The position numbers and the translations under genes were made by a program. This document shows, piece after piece, positions 12,801 through 17,987 of a stretch of 64,000 nucleotides of DNA. Origin of the DNA: Anaerolentibacter hominis (GTDB taxonomy: Bacteria > Bacillota > Clostridia > Lachnospirales > Lachnospiraceae); NCBI RefSeq assembly GCF_032380675.1, contig NZ_JAWDIX010000003.1, positions 1 to 64,000 of the forward strand, read 5' to 3'. A model generated the notes under the pieces. The model was not told the origin of the DNA, did not search any database, and was given only the letters and a program-made list of their open reading frames with translations. How positions within the stretch are numbered: position 1 is the stretch's first letter; each line of letters opens with the position of its first letter.

Positions 12801-15800
12801 TACCTTATTAGCGGCATCTCCGTCTGCTAAAAAGATAGGAGTAGATACAGCAGCTACCCAATTTCTAATCGTTTCTTCTTCTGAATCAGCAAAATGAGTC
12901 AGGTGGGGATATTTCCCCTGTTCCCATTTCCATACAGAACCTTCTTCAAGCCCGGATAGAGGAGTTCCCTGAAGCATTTCTTCATTTGAAATACCCATTC
13001 CATTTTCGTTGAGGATTCCGGCTAATTCTTTGTTGTAGTAACAATTTGTGAACGTTACGTTACCATTGAGTGATTCATAAAATCCATTGTCATTATTATC
13101 CAATGAATCCAGCGTTCCACTAAAAACGTAATTTTTAATGGCAAGCCCATTTATTGTACGAATTGTGGCAGAAATTCCTCCTGCATCGTTTAATACTTCT
13201 GAGGAAACCGCACAGGTACTGACACAATTTTCAATTACACCATCAGCGCCATCAATAAACCCAACAAGACCTCCCACTTGAGATCTGCCCTGAACCAAGC
13301 CATTAACAGAACAATTGCTTATTTCTATCTCACAAAATTCTTTTCCACCTTTATTTATCTCACCGATCAGGCCCCCTATTTTATTTCCGATCGAATCCGA
13401 ATACGATTTCACATTAATACCTACGGCAATACAGTCCTTTACAGACCCTTCGCTAAAAATGCCGGCAATCCCTCCGGTATACTGATCTATATTTTGAAAT
13501 GTAATATTCTCTGCAGTACAGTTTTCTATTTTAACCTGCTTTCCATAACCGAGGATTCCACCATTGTAACGAGCACCATTTATTGTGATATCTGAACTAA
13601 CGCAATCGGTTATAACACAATTATTTTCTGCCCATCCGACAATTCCTCCGCCGCCGCTTTTTGTATATAACGATCCTGTGGAAGTACAATTTCTGATTTC
13701 TGCATTGTCAATTATTCCGACGACTTTTCCATTATAAGATCCATTTGAATTTATGTACCCATAAGCAGAACAATCCGTGATTGCTCCATAGCTCAGAGAT
13801 CCGCAAATCTCCCCCAGATACCATACCTGGGAACCAGAGGCCGGGACAGCATTACTTAAACTTCCTGAATTATTGCATGACACAACATTCACATAAAATC
13901 CCCGTCCTATTATTCCCCCTGTATACCAATATCCCTTTACCGATGCCGCAGAATAACAGTTAAGAATCGAAATCATATTATCTGAAGTTCCAGTTATCTG
14001 CCCTGCAAGTCCCCCAGTCCTTACCCCGGTATTTTTTCCCGTATAGGTGACCGAACCATAAATTTTAACATTACTGATCGTTACTTTCTTTTGTTTACTC
14101 TCTATATTTCTGGCTAACAACCCTAAACTCTCAGTTCCGCTTTCCGATATATTACCCCTCAAACTAATATCTTCAACAACAACGTCCTCCATATATCCAA
14201 ACAACGGTGCACTCATGTCGGTTATAGAGTGTCCGTTTCCCTTTACTGTCCCGGTAAATGGATATCCGCTCTCCGTGGCAGCAGAAGTTTTGACTGTGCT
14301 GAAGTTCAAATCGGCCATAATCTCGATATCCTGATTTAACATGGTTGTAGAGGAAATGTCCGTAAAATAGTATTTCCAGTCATCCACACTATAGATTTTT
14401 ATACTATTTTCTTCCTCTTTCACAATTGTCTTTTGCGCAGTGGCAATAACAAATGTTTTCTCCTCCATCCCCAGCACAGCACGCAATACTCCACTATAAA
14501 CAATCCCTTCTTCGGGCGCACTTGTCCCCTCTTCTTCTGCGCTGCTTTTTAAAACTGCCTTTCCCTCTTCTGTCAGGCTGATATCCCCGCTTGCACTCCA
14601 TTCAACCGCTTCTCCCTCGATCTCCCGGACTAATTCGATCTCTCCTTCTACTCCCTCTATCGTTCCGCTTCCCAGCTGCAGCGCAATCGCGCTCGCCTTC
14701 GATTTCTTCTGTATTTCTATCTTCTCGTTTAACGCAAAATATGGCAGCTGCGGATACGCTCCCTCCGTATAGTGCCACTCTCCGGATAGGCTGTCCTGGA
14801 TTCCCGTCAGCTCTTCCGTTCCCTTCCTCTGCGCCTCCTTATCCTCCCCGCAGCTCATCCGGTAGTCATACGCACATTCCTTTGCACTTGCTCTCTCTCC
14901 GTATCTTCCGGCAAAGGCTCCTCTTTCTTCTCCTGCCCCTAACGTATTCGATACATAGCAGACTCCGATTCCCCCTTCATTGATTCCCGCAAAACCGCCC
15001 AGTACAGCCGCTCCTTCCACACTTCCCGTCGCATAGCTGTTCTCGATCCGGCCTCCTTCTTTTAACACGCCAATAAAACCGCCGGCTGACGCCGCGGTCT
15101 CATTTCCCTTCTTCGTGATCTTCACGAACGCATAGCAGTTCTGGATCAGGCTCTCTCCCTCACTCACTCCGATCAGGCCGCCCGCATAGACCTCTTCTGC
15201 CGTCGTTCTTATGTATTCATCCCCTGCCGTATCCTCCGGCTGGGTGATATCTTCCTTCTGATCCGGCGCCGGATCAACCGGTGCTTCCGGCTCCGTCGGT
15301 ACCTCCGGGTCGGTTGGGGTTCCTGTCCCTTCTCCCTCCGCAGGCTCTCCCGGCTGGGGTACTGCTCCGGTATCTCCGGTATCCGGCGTTGTAGGTGTGG
15401 TATCCGGTACATTGGTCCCCTCCCCGGTTCCAGTCGTATCTTCCTCCGGACTTACGATATCCGCTTCCGCTGCCATCGCCTTCACCGGCCCAAATAACTT
15501 CGCAACCGGGTCCACAACTGGTTCCGGCTCACCCACTGCCGGTTCCTCCGGTTTATCAGCTTCTCCAGTCCCTTCCGGCTTACTTAACTCTTCCCTGTTG
15601 CTTCCCTGCTCCGGTTGATTTCCCTCCGGCTCCGGCTTACTCAGTTCTTCCTTATTCGTTATTCCTTCTTCCTTTTTATTCGTTCCTTCTCCGTTACTCC
15701 CGGTCTCCGGATTTGCCGAATCTGTTGCCTCTGGCTCTTGTGGTATGTTCGGCTCTTCCTTCTTTATACCCTCCCCGTTCCCTTCCGTCTCTGGTTTACC

Positions 15801-16397
15801 CGATTCTTCCTTATTCCCTTTTCCTTCTTCATTAATATCTGTTCCTTCTTCATTGCCCTTCCTTACCCTCACTTCTCTCTCGGCTCTATCCCCTATCTCG
15901 ATCTCTCCTACCGCTCCTACATTCCGTATCTCCGCTCCCTCTATATGCGCCGCTAACAGTCCATACCCTTCTATGTATCCCTCTCCCGCTCCGTACAGCT
16001 CTCCTTCTCTTATCGTCCCTTCTACTACCAGGTTCTCTATCTTTGCTCCCTGCCCTACTTTCCCGAACAGCGGCCTGCTCAATCCTTTTATCTCATGGCC
16101 TGCTCCGTCTAACTCTCCCACGAACGGCTCCACGTTATCCCCTATCGTGATCTCTTTTCCTGTCAGGTCCAGATCTGCCGTCAGGACATACTTCCCCCCT
16201 GGTTCATACTCTTCACTCTCTATGCTTAAGTATCTCTCCAGCTCTCCGATACTTCCGATTTCTCTTCCACTCTCCCGCAGCGCCAGAACATGCCCCACCC
16301 CGCTGATTAACAGTACGCTGGCTGCTATCATAACCACGACTCCTGCCACCCAGCTCCATCTTCGGTCTGCTCTCTTCCGGATTCTTATCTCTCTCAT
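837..16397 (-). CDS. Giant GLUG-repeat surface protein, 5,186 residues
   Basis: The protein starts with a basic n-region and one hydrophobic segment (residues 16-40), so it is exported by a signal peptide or an N-terminal anchor. About ten large modules follow. Each opens with a motif of the form IxSLxDWExYLG, then DFSxL, LDGNNQxITGLxxPLF and a long run of GLUG-type repeats (GGLVGxxxxxxIxNCY, Pfam Glug family by pattern). Each closes with a YPQLxxF segment and a short Ig-like, Big-like spacer. Module openings lie near 16259, 14400, 12620, 11250, 9965, 8575, 7325, 6115, 4485 and 3285. A Glu/Pro/Gly-rich linker (residues 170-400) interrupts module 1. The last 450 residues are non-repetitive and beta-rich. 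I see no LPXTG motif. I count roughly 95 cysteines, mostly in NCY/NCH/NCS positions. GLUG arrays are thought to form long beta-solenoids, so an adhesin or stalk role is likely but not shown. Confidence 0.93.
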   Translation of the reverse strand: MREIRIRKRADRRWSWVAGVVVMIAASVLLISGVGHVLALRESGREIGSIGELERYLSIESEEYEPGGKYVLTADLDLTGKEITIGDNVEPFVGELDGAGHEIKGLSRPLFGKVGQGAKIENLVVEGTIREGELYGAGEGYIEGYGLLAAHIEGAEIRNVGAVGEIEIGDRAEREVRVRKGNEEGTDINEEGKGNKEESGKPETEGNGEGIKKEEPNIPQEPEATDSANPETGSNGEGTNKKEEGITNKEELSKPEPEGNQPEQGSNREELSKPEGTGEADKPEEPAVGEPEPVVDPVAKLFGPVKAMAAEADIVSPEEDTTGTGEGTNVPDTTPTTPDTGDTGAVPQPGEPAEGEGTGTPTDPEVPTEPEAPVDPAPDQKEDITQPEDTAGDEYIRTTAEEVYAGGLIGVSEGESLIQNCYAFVKITKKGNETAASAGGFIGVLKEGGRIENSYATGSVEGAAVLGGFAGINEGGIGVCYVSNTLGAGEERGAFAGRYGERASAKECAYDYRMSCGEDKEAQRKGTEELTGIQDSLSGEWHYTEGAYPQLPYFALNEKIEIQKKSKASAIALQLGSGTIEGVEGEIELVREIEGEAVEWSASGDISLTEEGKAVLKSSAEEEGTSAPEEGIVYSGVLRAVLGMEEKTFVIATAQKTIVKEEENSIKIYSVDDWKYYFTDISSTTMLNQDIEIMADLNFSTVKTSAATESGYPFTGTVKGNGHSITDMSAPLFGYMEDVVVEDISLRGNISESGTESLGLLARNIESKQKKVTISNVKIYGSVTYTGKNTGVRTGGLAGQITGTSDNMISILNCYSAASVKGYWYTGGIIGRGFYVNVVSCNNSGSLSNAVPASGSQVWYLGEICGSLSYGAITDCSAYGYINSNGSYNGKVVGIIDNAEIRNCTSTGSLYTKSGGGGIVGWAENNCVITDCVSSDITINGARYNGGILGYGKQVKIENCTAENITFQNIDQYTGGIAGIFSEGSVKDCIAVGINVKSYSDSIGNKIGGLIGEINKGGKEFCEIEISNCSVNGLVQGRSQVGGLVGFIDGADGVIENCVSTCAVSSEVLNDAGGISATIRTINGLAIKNYVFSGTLDSLDNNDNGFYESLNGNVTFTNCYYNKELAGILNENGMGISNEEMLQGTPLSGLEEGSVWKWEQGKYPHLTHFADSEEETIRNWVAAVSTPIFLADGDAANKVSKEIKIDKNAPGSWSIDPSAKFDKTPDGFAVKTDGAMGTVTLTYNWQGYTKFYKMKTLTPILITSLEDWEKYLGNEATEADLAKAYKLEFADGTCDFSALKVSAASLDSYFTGTLYGNNQTITGLNKPLFQKGRLMEVYDLTIEGKIEGKYTSTALLAASLTEAASTSNRTNLIKNCHAKGSVTNGENSTSSSTGGLVGSVSGRVQLIDCSSAVDIEGSSGVGGLVGSVSSGSYNYSGPRIVIKNCYIAGNIKGTDNVGGIAGNLLGNVNTLDGKVEKCLSMAVVRGNTNVGGLIGNLKIASMSNCYFGGTVDGVDSVGGISGRTHIRSKRYNNILNCLSAGRVNGVTNTGAITGQATFESDGDSSCYQNCYYDTQAAGTVKVGNEADAGEFTGIIGKKTAELTGDAAKSLPGIGESGDWTFETMKYPILTIPDVSAARLASTAILLGEGDTYEQLSQNFTIDPDAGTWSVTPKGVLNINGGSVELNELSGGNLTLICQSGAYAKSFVLSAGEGKVIVIDSLEAWEQNLGRDATPESMTANYRLADRKGEVYDFSDLSASTGNTFMSFKGTLDGNGQTIVNLNVPLFGIAEGVTIQNLTVQGNIETKKAEPQGMLVCEIKGEKASHIANCHTSGSIYGGTYIGGLIGKVTGNSERITEITDCSSTADVNKGRTASYAAGGLIGRADYILMNTCFATGNVVGSHYAAGLIGMGVSSTIDQCFSIGPVKCIDDRAGGFIGYAESGKISNCYAAGPVEGMRAGGFAGSTNSTAAIENCYASGRAKSENSYAGFAAGVSNYTLQNCYYDAKSSGLYADIIGITPLTTTEMTGTAAIPGITTNSEVWTRTAGYYPELNVFHNNSATAALSQLSATAIFFEDSSADATGVTGSIRLSYGDISGWSLLPSDIMVLNTDARTLTPNYNGTTLLNYTQGGYTKTFILESIGQSRVIRNPEDWNYYLGAGANKASLGGTYQLDVSGDFDFSTILDSAGEKLECSFTGVLDGNGQQIYNLTVPLFDVLSGAAIKNLNIKGSINTSKERTGLLANQIVLSTNKSQIENCHVSGSIHNSREESYTGGMVGYSDTAVFDGCKTDVEVTTPLSVSAASYTGGLIGKSNNDSIIRCEALGKVQGVYYTGGLIGYSEKSTIEECYSASIVSGKNFTGGMVGYGLNSTGDKLVIDSSVQGETYTGGFTGYWYGKTIMNCFVSGNVQGIEYAGGLGGYVDIMSCSNIVCTAAVKRAAACGGLAGKYRSVTFTNCYYDRQMSGVENGIGENANISGITGALTKDLIGVTSLTGINGNSLWTQTEGLYPQLTNLTGNADCKLAAVPLVLYVNPEDETQYDTLNNVTQSSVSLLQSAGDNALTWTVSDPINMTISGHEVSFLNGGGFTLTAHMPGANQTKQFKLDVFSSAIAIRSLNDWENYLGEGADAKFLDKEYYLDFADGGCDFSGLTQSAGYKNAFTGVLDGRNQKITGLKKPLLQKVEGAVIKNIVVEGDIEVEDGYYTGLLAGTIGSSAATLIENCHSSGRIFQPEDMYIGGLIGDIRGNATVRHRIENCSSMTDITASAYVGNLIGYATYTDISNCFASGTVKHKQTNVGGFAGFLKNTTVDNCYATGRITNNGQPFVGGFTGCLWGGSISNSFSAVQITSTKTSKTGAFIGNLKSTGCALSNCYFDRQLSGMLDAVPVNTSNIVPSQIDNYVVGLKTTECLGPNVPLKDLDAWLSVENRYPQLKFFAQNADTGLSTASAVSAIPIILAEAESPFAVTSDITWFTDMGTIETSPGGILEVQGNKIKIGAGAAGQQQEAVIKISSDGYKKEFGVNIIGDPIRITSLADWETYLGKDATGETLKGVYILDFPGGEADFGGLSPVKSNSYLQFNAFMGVLDGNNSKIFNLSRTLFSDLCGAKISNLIVEGDVVPVRNNYGLLAADAGDAYDTFLENCHAMGRIRTEENKNYYLGGLVGKASSDAIYLNQCSATIEIQGKGYYLGGLVGFSKTLCIDSSFANIYAEHDESGRYNNYAGGLAGQSDVLKAANSYACGVINDGDVIGGLVGYADTLELKNCYASDTIAGKSYIGSLIGVENAVWIENSYYDSQMTGAKPTYDYFYEYGRTTEELTAGSLPGFNDSNIWSQETGTYPQLYFMKNHLSKEIRDASRVSVAALQLAEDDTVNAMREIKNYSSFNGSWSSQPDDAVAFQNGTASILKSGKAVILCERDGYERRFSVYIRTDSAAVTIHNLAEWETYLGKNATPDDLSNIYKLEFENGTCDFSDLQDSAGSISGKPFTGKLYGNNQTITGLDKPLFKEMKGAFISSLTLQGTIETAQRIDLGLLAAKVVKGARTEIIDCHGRGELKTTTTSTSSSGMGNIGGLVGTMEGQNGILHLVQNCSTDVVISGYALHGGMIGTGQYVTIENCSSSVNLSNDRNYTAGGIIGSGEACVIRDSRTEGIIDGYSAGGIAGSIKNSGTITGCSFSGTIQQGRNAGGIAGVGTDTVISNCYSEAEIKSDFYAGGIVGVATNVEIENCFSNGSCVTSGTSGTGGLVGYAKGLKMRNSYAVGYVLCLFKTGEGDCGGLIGSTVGELSLTNCYFAGLAEQLGCPPEDRQAGGLIGRSNSAATSTFIQNSTFDSTLSGLTQAVGSANAEDTSGYGKTTQEMTTGVLDGFTADQGWTHQAGAYPELEIFHNSGNAKDALASRISSIAVYLTNDMKGNDFSGPFTFDSGLTGTWTDEKEFFEFGSGTAAIKPEKEKRAEVVSVYYTEGESKKPFAFQLHQNKTTTITSLQDWENYLGAQATPQTLAHNYKLAFPDGSCDFSQLKMTELSTFYGSLDGNNQRIYGLKIPLFGDREIVNGSISNLKLEGAVSGPGMLTRKIAGTTVTNCHVKGAVECKEYYYIVGGLVGWSDQSTVSECTAMVNVTGWGIASANSYVGGITGNTTNSTFTNCFAVGKMVGGARVGGFVGDAGSNSTFNQCYASATIMSSYGGVYAGGFAGVMSGSGGSNCYSASMILVPKNGQVGGFTGIGNAVSSFYSDGRLAGVGYSGNSSGNSIATENLTGSVTLPGFADNSSWTLSKDADLYPQLTVFAESTDDYLKQLSEISAVPVFLKSDSSGQNVRSELHYDPLLPGAWTVTPEDGVNWDQNAGTISPKTAKEVSIKYSIGDNLEKVFYLKFLGTDEVTVIHNLEEWETYLGYGADYSTTSGNYRLEFPENKCDFSSLSGSAGSLDVMGFRGTLDGNNQKITGLKHPLFELVSGNIKDITVEGTIHSDDEFSKGLLANKLLGKNENISIENCHASGSVVTSRRGEKLGTGGLIGEVSGGDYEIAIVNSSADVHLEGYGAVGGLIGLTNSSYKLGVRMEGCSSRGTITSLVGEGYFYGGLVGSLNRTNMKNCSAACNIEVYNGTAGGLIGKSGSYSEIDSCFAMSNLKVTKGSAGGFIGYVSDSGGTIRSSYASGNIDTVEATAGGFVGSIGYWDINTYYFSNCFLTGQVSSENGIRGSFVGSISPVFSNNGEMLQRHFASCTYDSLKTGSNISWCGKSNLAENSVFVKGMKTDQMTDGTGFPGVGGSEWILEPGFYPRPKYFGDRPEAVLSSVTVWPYKEEGTNGRYDALNGITNEFTVPLSGAEGVPVSWSSSDPEIVFLNDSGESVFKGKKGRVKLTAACGGITKEFNLNVILSMKSMDEFNVTLPIVDSAAAGEEPVWSKVLLNNTEGKEMTESSILSTDGEFKNGEPYALADPAAITANYSTYGTVNANAKLGFALETSSGTEVDLSQAVTTPITGVTGIKLYNAAAYNCAEDQYFRIILEVPDDRSVAINVTIPGITSKKLDITVPTPTQISLQPGIRSKSYTDEWEIKNDTAYPLAVTLASVVPGSVPGEEGTLGLVDPSIPIRPGEELITQGVKLGLAYTEEDEGESVEKGIYYNPAEGAEQPVLGLGAGRIQKFKYFLEYSPYYTGTQRTFNYQLKYETKIPEYDIVPGNLAVKDASAGTETPPAE
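2000..16260 (-). repeat. Ten tandem GLUG modules within the giant gene
   Basis: The coding sequence is made of about ten degenerate tandem modules of roughly 1.2-1.9 kb. They are recognised at protein level by a recurrent DWExYLG opening, a GNNQxITGL-PLF motif, an NCH near the first GLUG unit, multiple GGLxG...NCY units and a YPQL close. At DNA level the copies have diverged strongly, so this is old duplication rather than a recent expansion. Module length differs mainly by the number of GLUG units. Confidence 0.85.
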
Positions 16398-16495
16398 CTG
16401 TCCCTCACCTTTTCCATCTTCGTTTCCGTCTTTGTCCTGTTTTCAGGCTGCCCTTCCTGCCCCGTCAAACTCTCCTATGTTATTAATTCTTTTTC

Positions 16496-17080
16496 TTATC
16501 TACTATCTCTTATCTTTCTGAGCACCAGGATTACTTTCCCTTTCACCTGTTCCAGCCGGATGTTCCCCATCTCCTTATTCCGGCTGTCCATCGAATACTC
16601 TCTGTTATCCCCCAGCACAAAGATTTCCCCTTCTCCCACTTCATATGGGTATTCAATACTGCTCTCGCTCTTCTCTTTTCTTATCGCATACAGTTCCTCC
16701 TGGGTGATTTCATTCCGTCTCACCCGCCCGCTTCCCTCTTCTATTTCCACGATATCTCCGGGCAGCCCCGCTATTCTCTTTAGCAGCTCCCCTTCATCGG
16801 TCTCTATCACTACTACATCTCCTATCCGGATCTTTTCCCTGGTACGGCGGTACACGATCATATCTCCCGCCTGATAGGATGGATACATGGATTCTCCCCA
16901 TACCATCCGCATCCCGATTACTTCCCGGAACAGCACGATCAACAAGACAACCATACACGTCGCTGCTGCCGCCCCCAGAATTTGATTTCTTCTGTGTCTC
17001 CTCCACAGGTCTCTTCGCTCTTCTTCTACCAGCTTTTTCAGTCTCTCTACCGATACACTTGTTATCCGGTTTTCTCTCAT
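16496..17080 (-). CDS. lepB: Signal peptidase I (S26 family), operon-dedicated
   Basis: This 194-residue membrane serine protease cleaves signal peptides of Sec-exported proteins. The motifs in order are: one transmembrane helix (residues 35-52), box B with the nucleophile Ser64 in GESMYPSYQAGD, box D with the general base Lys101 in LLKRIAGLPGD, and box E (VLGDNREYSMDSR). The Ser/Lys dyad makes it the bacterial P-type, not the SipW/ER type with Ser/His. It overlaps the upstream coiled-coil gene as ATGA and lies 98 bases before the giant GLUG gene. The three downstream products all carry N-terminal export signals, so a dedicated role in their processing is the natural reading. A housekeeping role cannot be excluded from one window. 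Confidence 0.93.
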   Translation of the reverse strand: MRENRITSVSVERLKKLVEEERRDLWRRHRRNQILGAAAATCMVVLLIVLFREVIGMRMVWGESMYPSYQAGDMIVYRRTREKIRIGDVVVIETDEGELLKRIAGLPGDIVEIEEGSGRVRRNEITQEELYAIRKEKSESSIEYPYEVGEGEIFVLGDNREYSMDSRNKEMGNIRLEQVKGKVILVLRKIRDSR

Positions 17081-17709
17081 CTTACCTGTCTTTCCTTCTC
17101 CTCTATCTCACTCAACAGCCTCTCGTATGCTTCTGCGCTTCGGTTCAGTTCCTCCCGGCTTCTCCTTACCAGTCTCTTCAGTTCCTCTCTCTCTTCCTCC
17201 GCCTGCCGTTTGATCCGCCCTGCCTCTTCTCTTCCTTCTCTCCGGATTTCTTCCGCTTCCCTCCTGGCTTCTTCAAATACCTCTCCAAGAAGCCTTCCGC
17301 TCCGGCTCTCGAACTCTTCCAGCCTCATTCCCCGGCCTACAGATACAGGCATTTCCCTTCCTGTCCTTCGCTCCGCTTCCCTCTCCCGGTATCCGGACAG
17401 CTCTGCTTCCAGTTCATTCTTTCTCTCCCTCAGCATCTCCGCTTCTTTCTTTAGCTCCCTCGTTTCCCCGTACAGGCTTTCATTCCTCTTCATCTGTTCC
17501 AGGAACATCTCATAGATCTTCTCCGCGCTTTCTTTTCCTTCCTTATATAATAGAAGCACTTCCTCTTTCTTCCTCAGTTCTCTCTCATGCTCCTTTTTCT
17601 CTTCCTCCATCTGTTCCAGAAGGTCGTACAGAAAGTCCATCACTTCTTCTTTCCGGTAGCCCATCAGTCCCGTCCGGAATGTGATCCTCGCCAGTTCCTT
17701 TTTCTCCAT
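17077..17709 (-). CDS. DivIVA-like coiled-coil protein
   Basis: The N-terminus (about residues 5-30, TFRTGLMGYRKEEVMDFL) matches the DivIVA/GpsB lipid-binding domain signature F-x-x-x-x-x-GY-x-x-x-x-V-x-x-F. It is followed by almost pure coiled coil rich in Glu, Lys and Arg up to residue 210. DivIVA proteins sense membrane curvature and place partners at poles or septa. I chose the ATG at 17707-17709 because a GGGAG/AGAAGG site sits just upstream; a TTG nine codons further out falls inside that ribosome binding region. It is the first gene of the operon and overlaps the signal peptidase start. A DivIVA-like protein opening a surface-protein operon suggests spatial control of export, which is inference. 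Confidence 0.8.
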   Translation of the reverse strand: MEKKELARITFRTGLMGYRKEEVMDFLYDLLEQMEEEKKEHERELRKKEEVLLLYKEGKESAEKIYEMFLEQMKRNESLYGETRELKKEAEMLRERKNELEAELSGYREREAERRTGREMPVSVGRGMRLEEFESRSGRLLGEVFEEARREAEEIRREGREEAGRIKRQAEEEREELKRLVRRSREELNRSAEAYERLLSEIEEKERQVR

Positions 17710-17870
17710 ACCTTCTCTCCCTTCTTTCCCAGACAACAGCCTAAGACAACCATCTGCCCCTCTCCTTGGCCGATGCCTGTCTCAACGTTCTATTTATTCC
17801 AGTTTCCAATCGATTTATAATAAAAAGCATTAACAAATGGAGCTTTTTCACCTGATTTTCGGTACATTTG

Positions 17871-17891
17871 CGTAAAGTATCTTACTTTACG
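17871..17891. promoter_or_regulatory. Perfect 9-bp palindrome upstream of the giant-protein operon
   Basis: The arms CGTAAAGTA and TACTTTACG are separated by three bases. The site lies about 160 bases upstream of the DivIVA-like start and outside any gene or terminator stem. The form fits an operator for a dimeric regulator. I could not identify a convincing sigma-A promoter near it. Confidence 0.4.
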
Positions 17892-17920
17892 ACAACTTTT
17901 TAAGAAAACACGACAAAAAA

Positions 17921-17953
17921 CGGGGGATAAATAGATTAACTATTTATCCCCCG
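17921..17953 (-). terminator. Rho-independent terminator of the DEAD-box helicase gene
   Basis: A perfect 14-bp stem (CGGGGGATAAATAG with its complement) and 5-base loop is followed on the minus strand by TTTTTTG. It lies 34 bases after the helicase stop and separates that gene from the giant-protein operon. Confidence 0.93.
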
Positions 17954-17987
17954 CAAAATTGCAGCTTCTTATTCTTTTTATCCCGGA

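Noticed and set aside
837..16397. CRISPR-like or satellite repeat array
   Set aside because: The repetition is at protein level with modules of over 1 kb, diverged DNA and no constant repeat-spacer pattern.
15395..17515. Long plus-strand frames of 100-258 codons opposite the DivIVA, lepB and giant genes
   Set aside because: They are Ser/Leu/Pro-rich mirror frames of purine-rich coding DNA on the other strand, without ribosome sites or recognisable domains.
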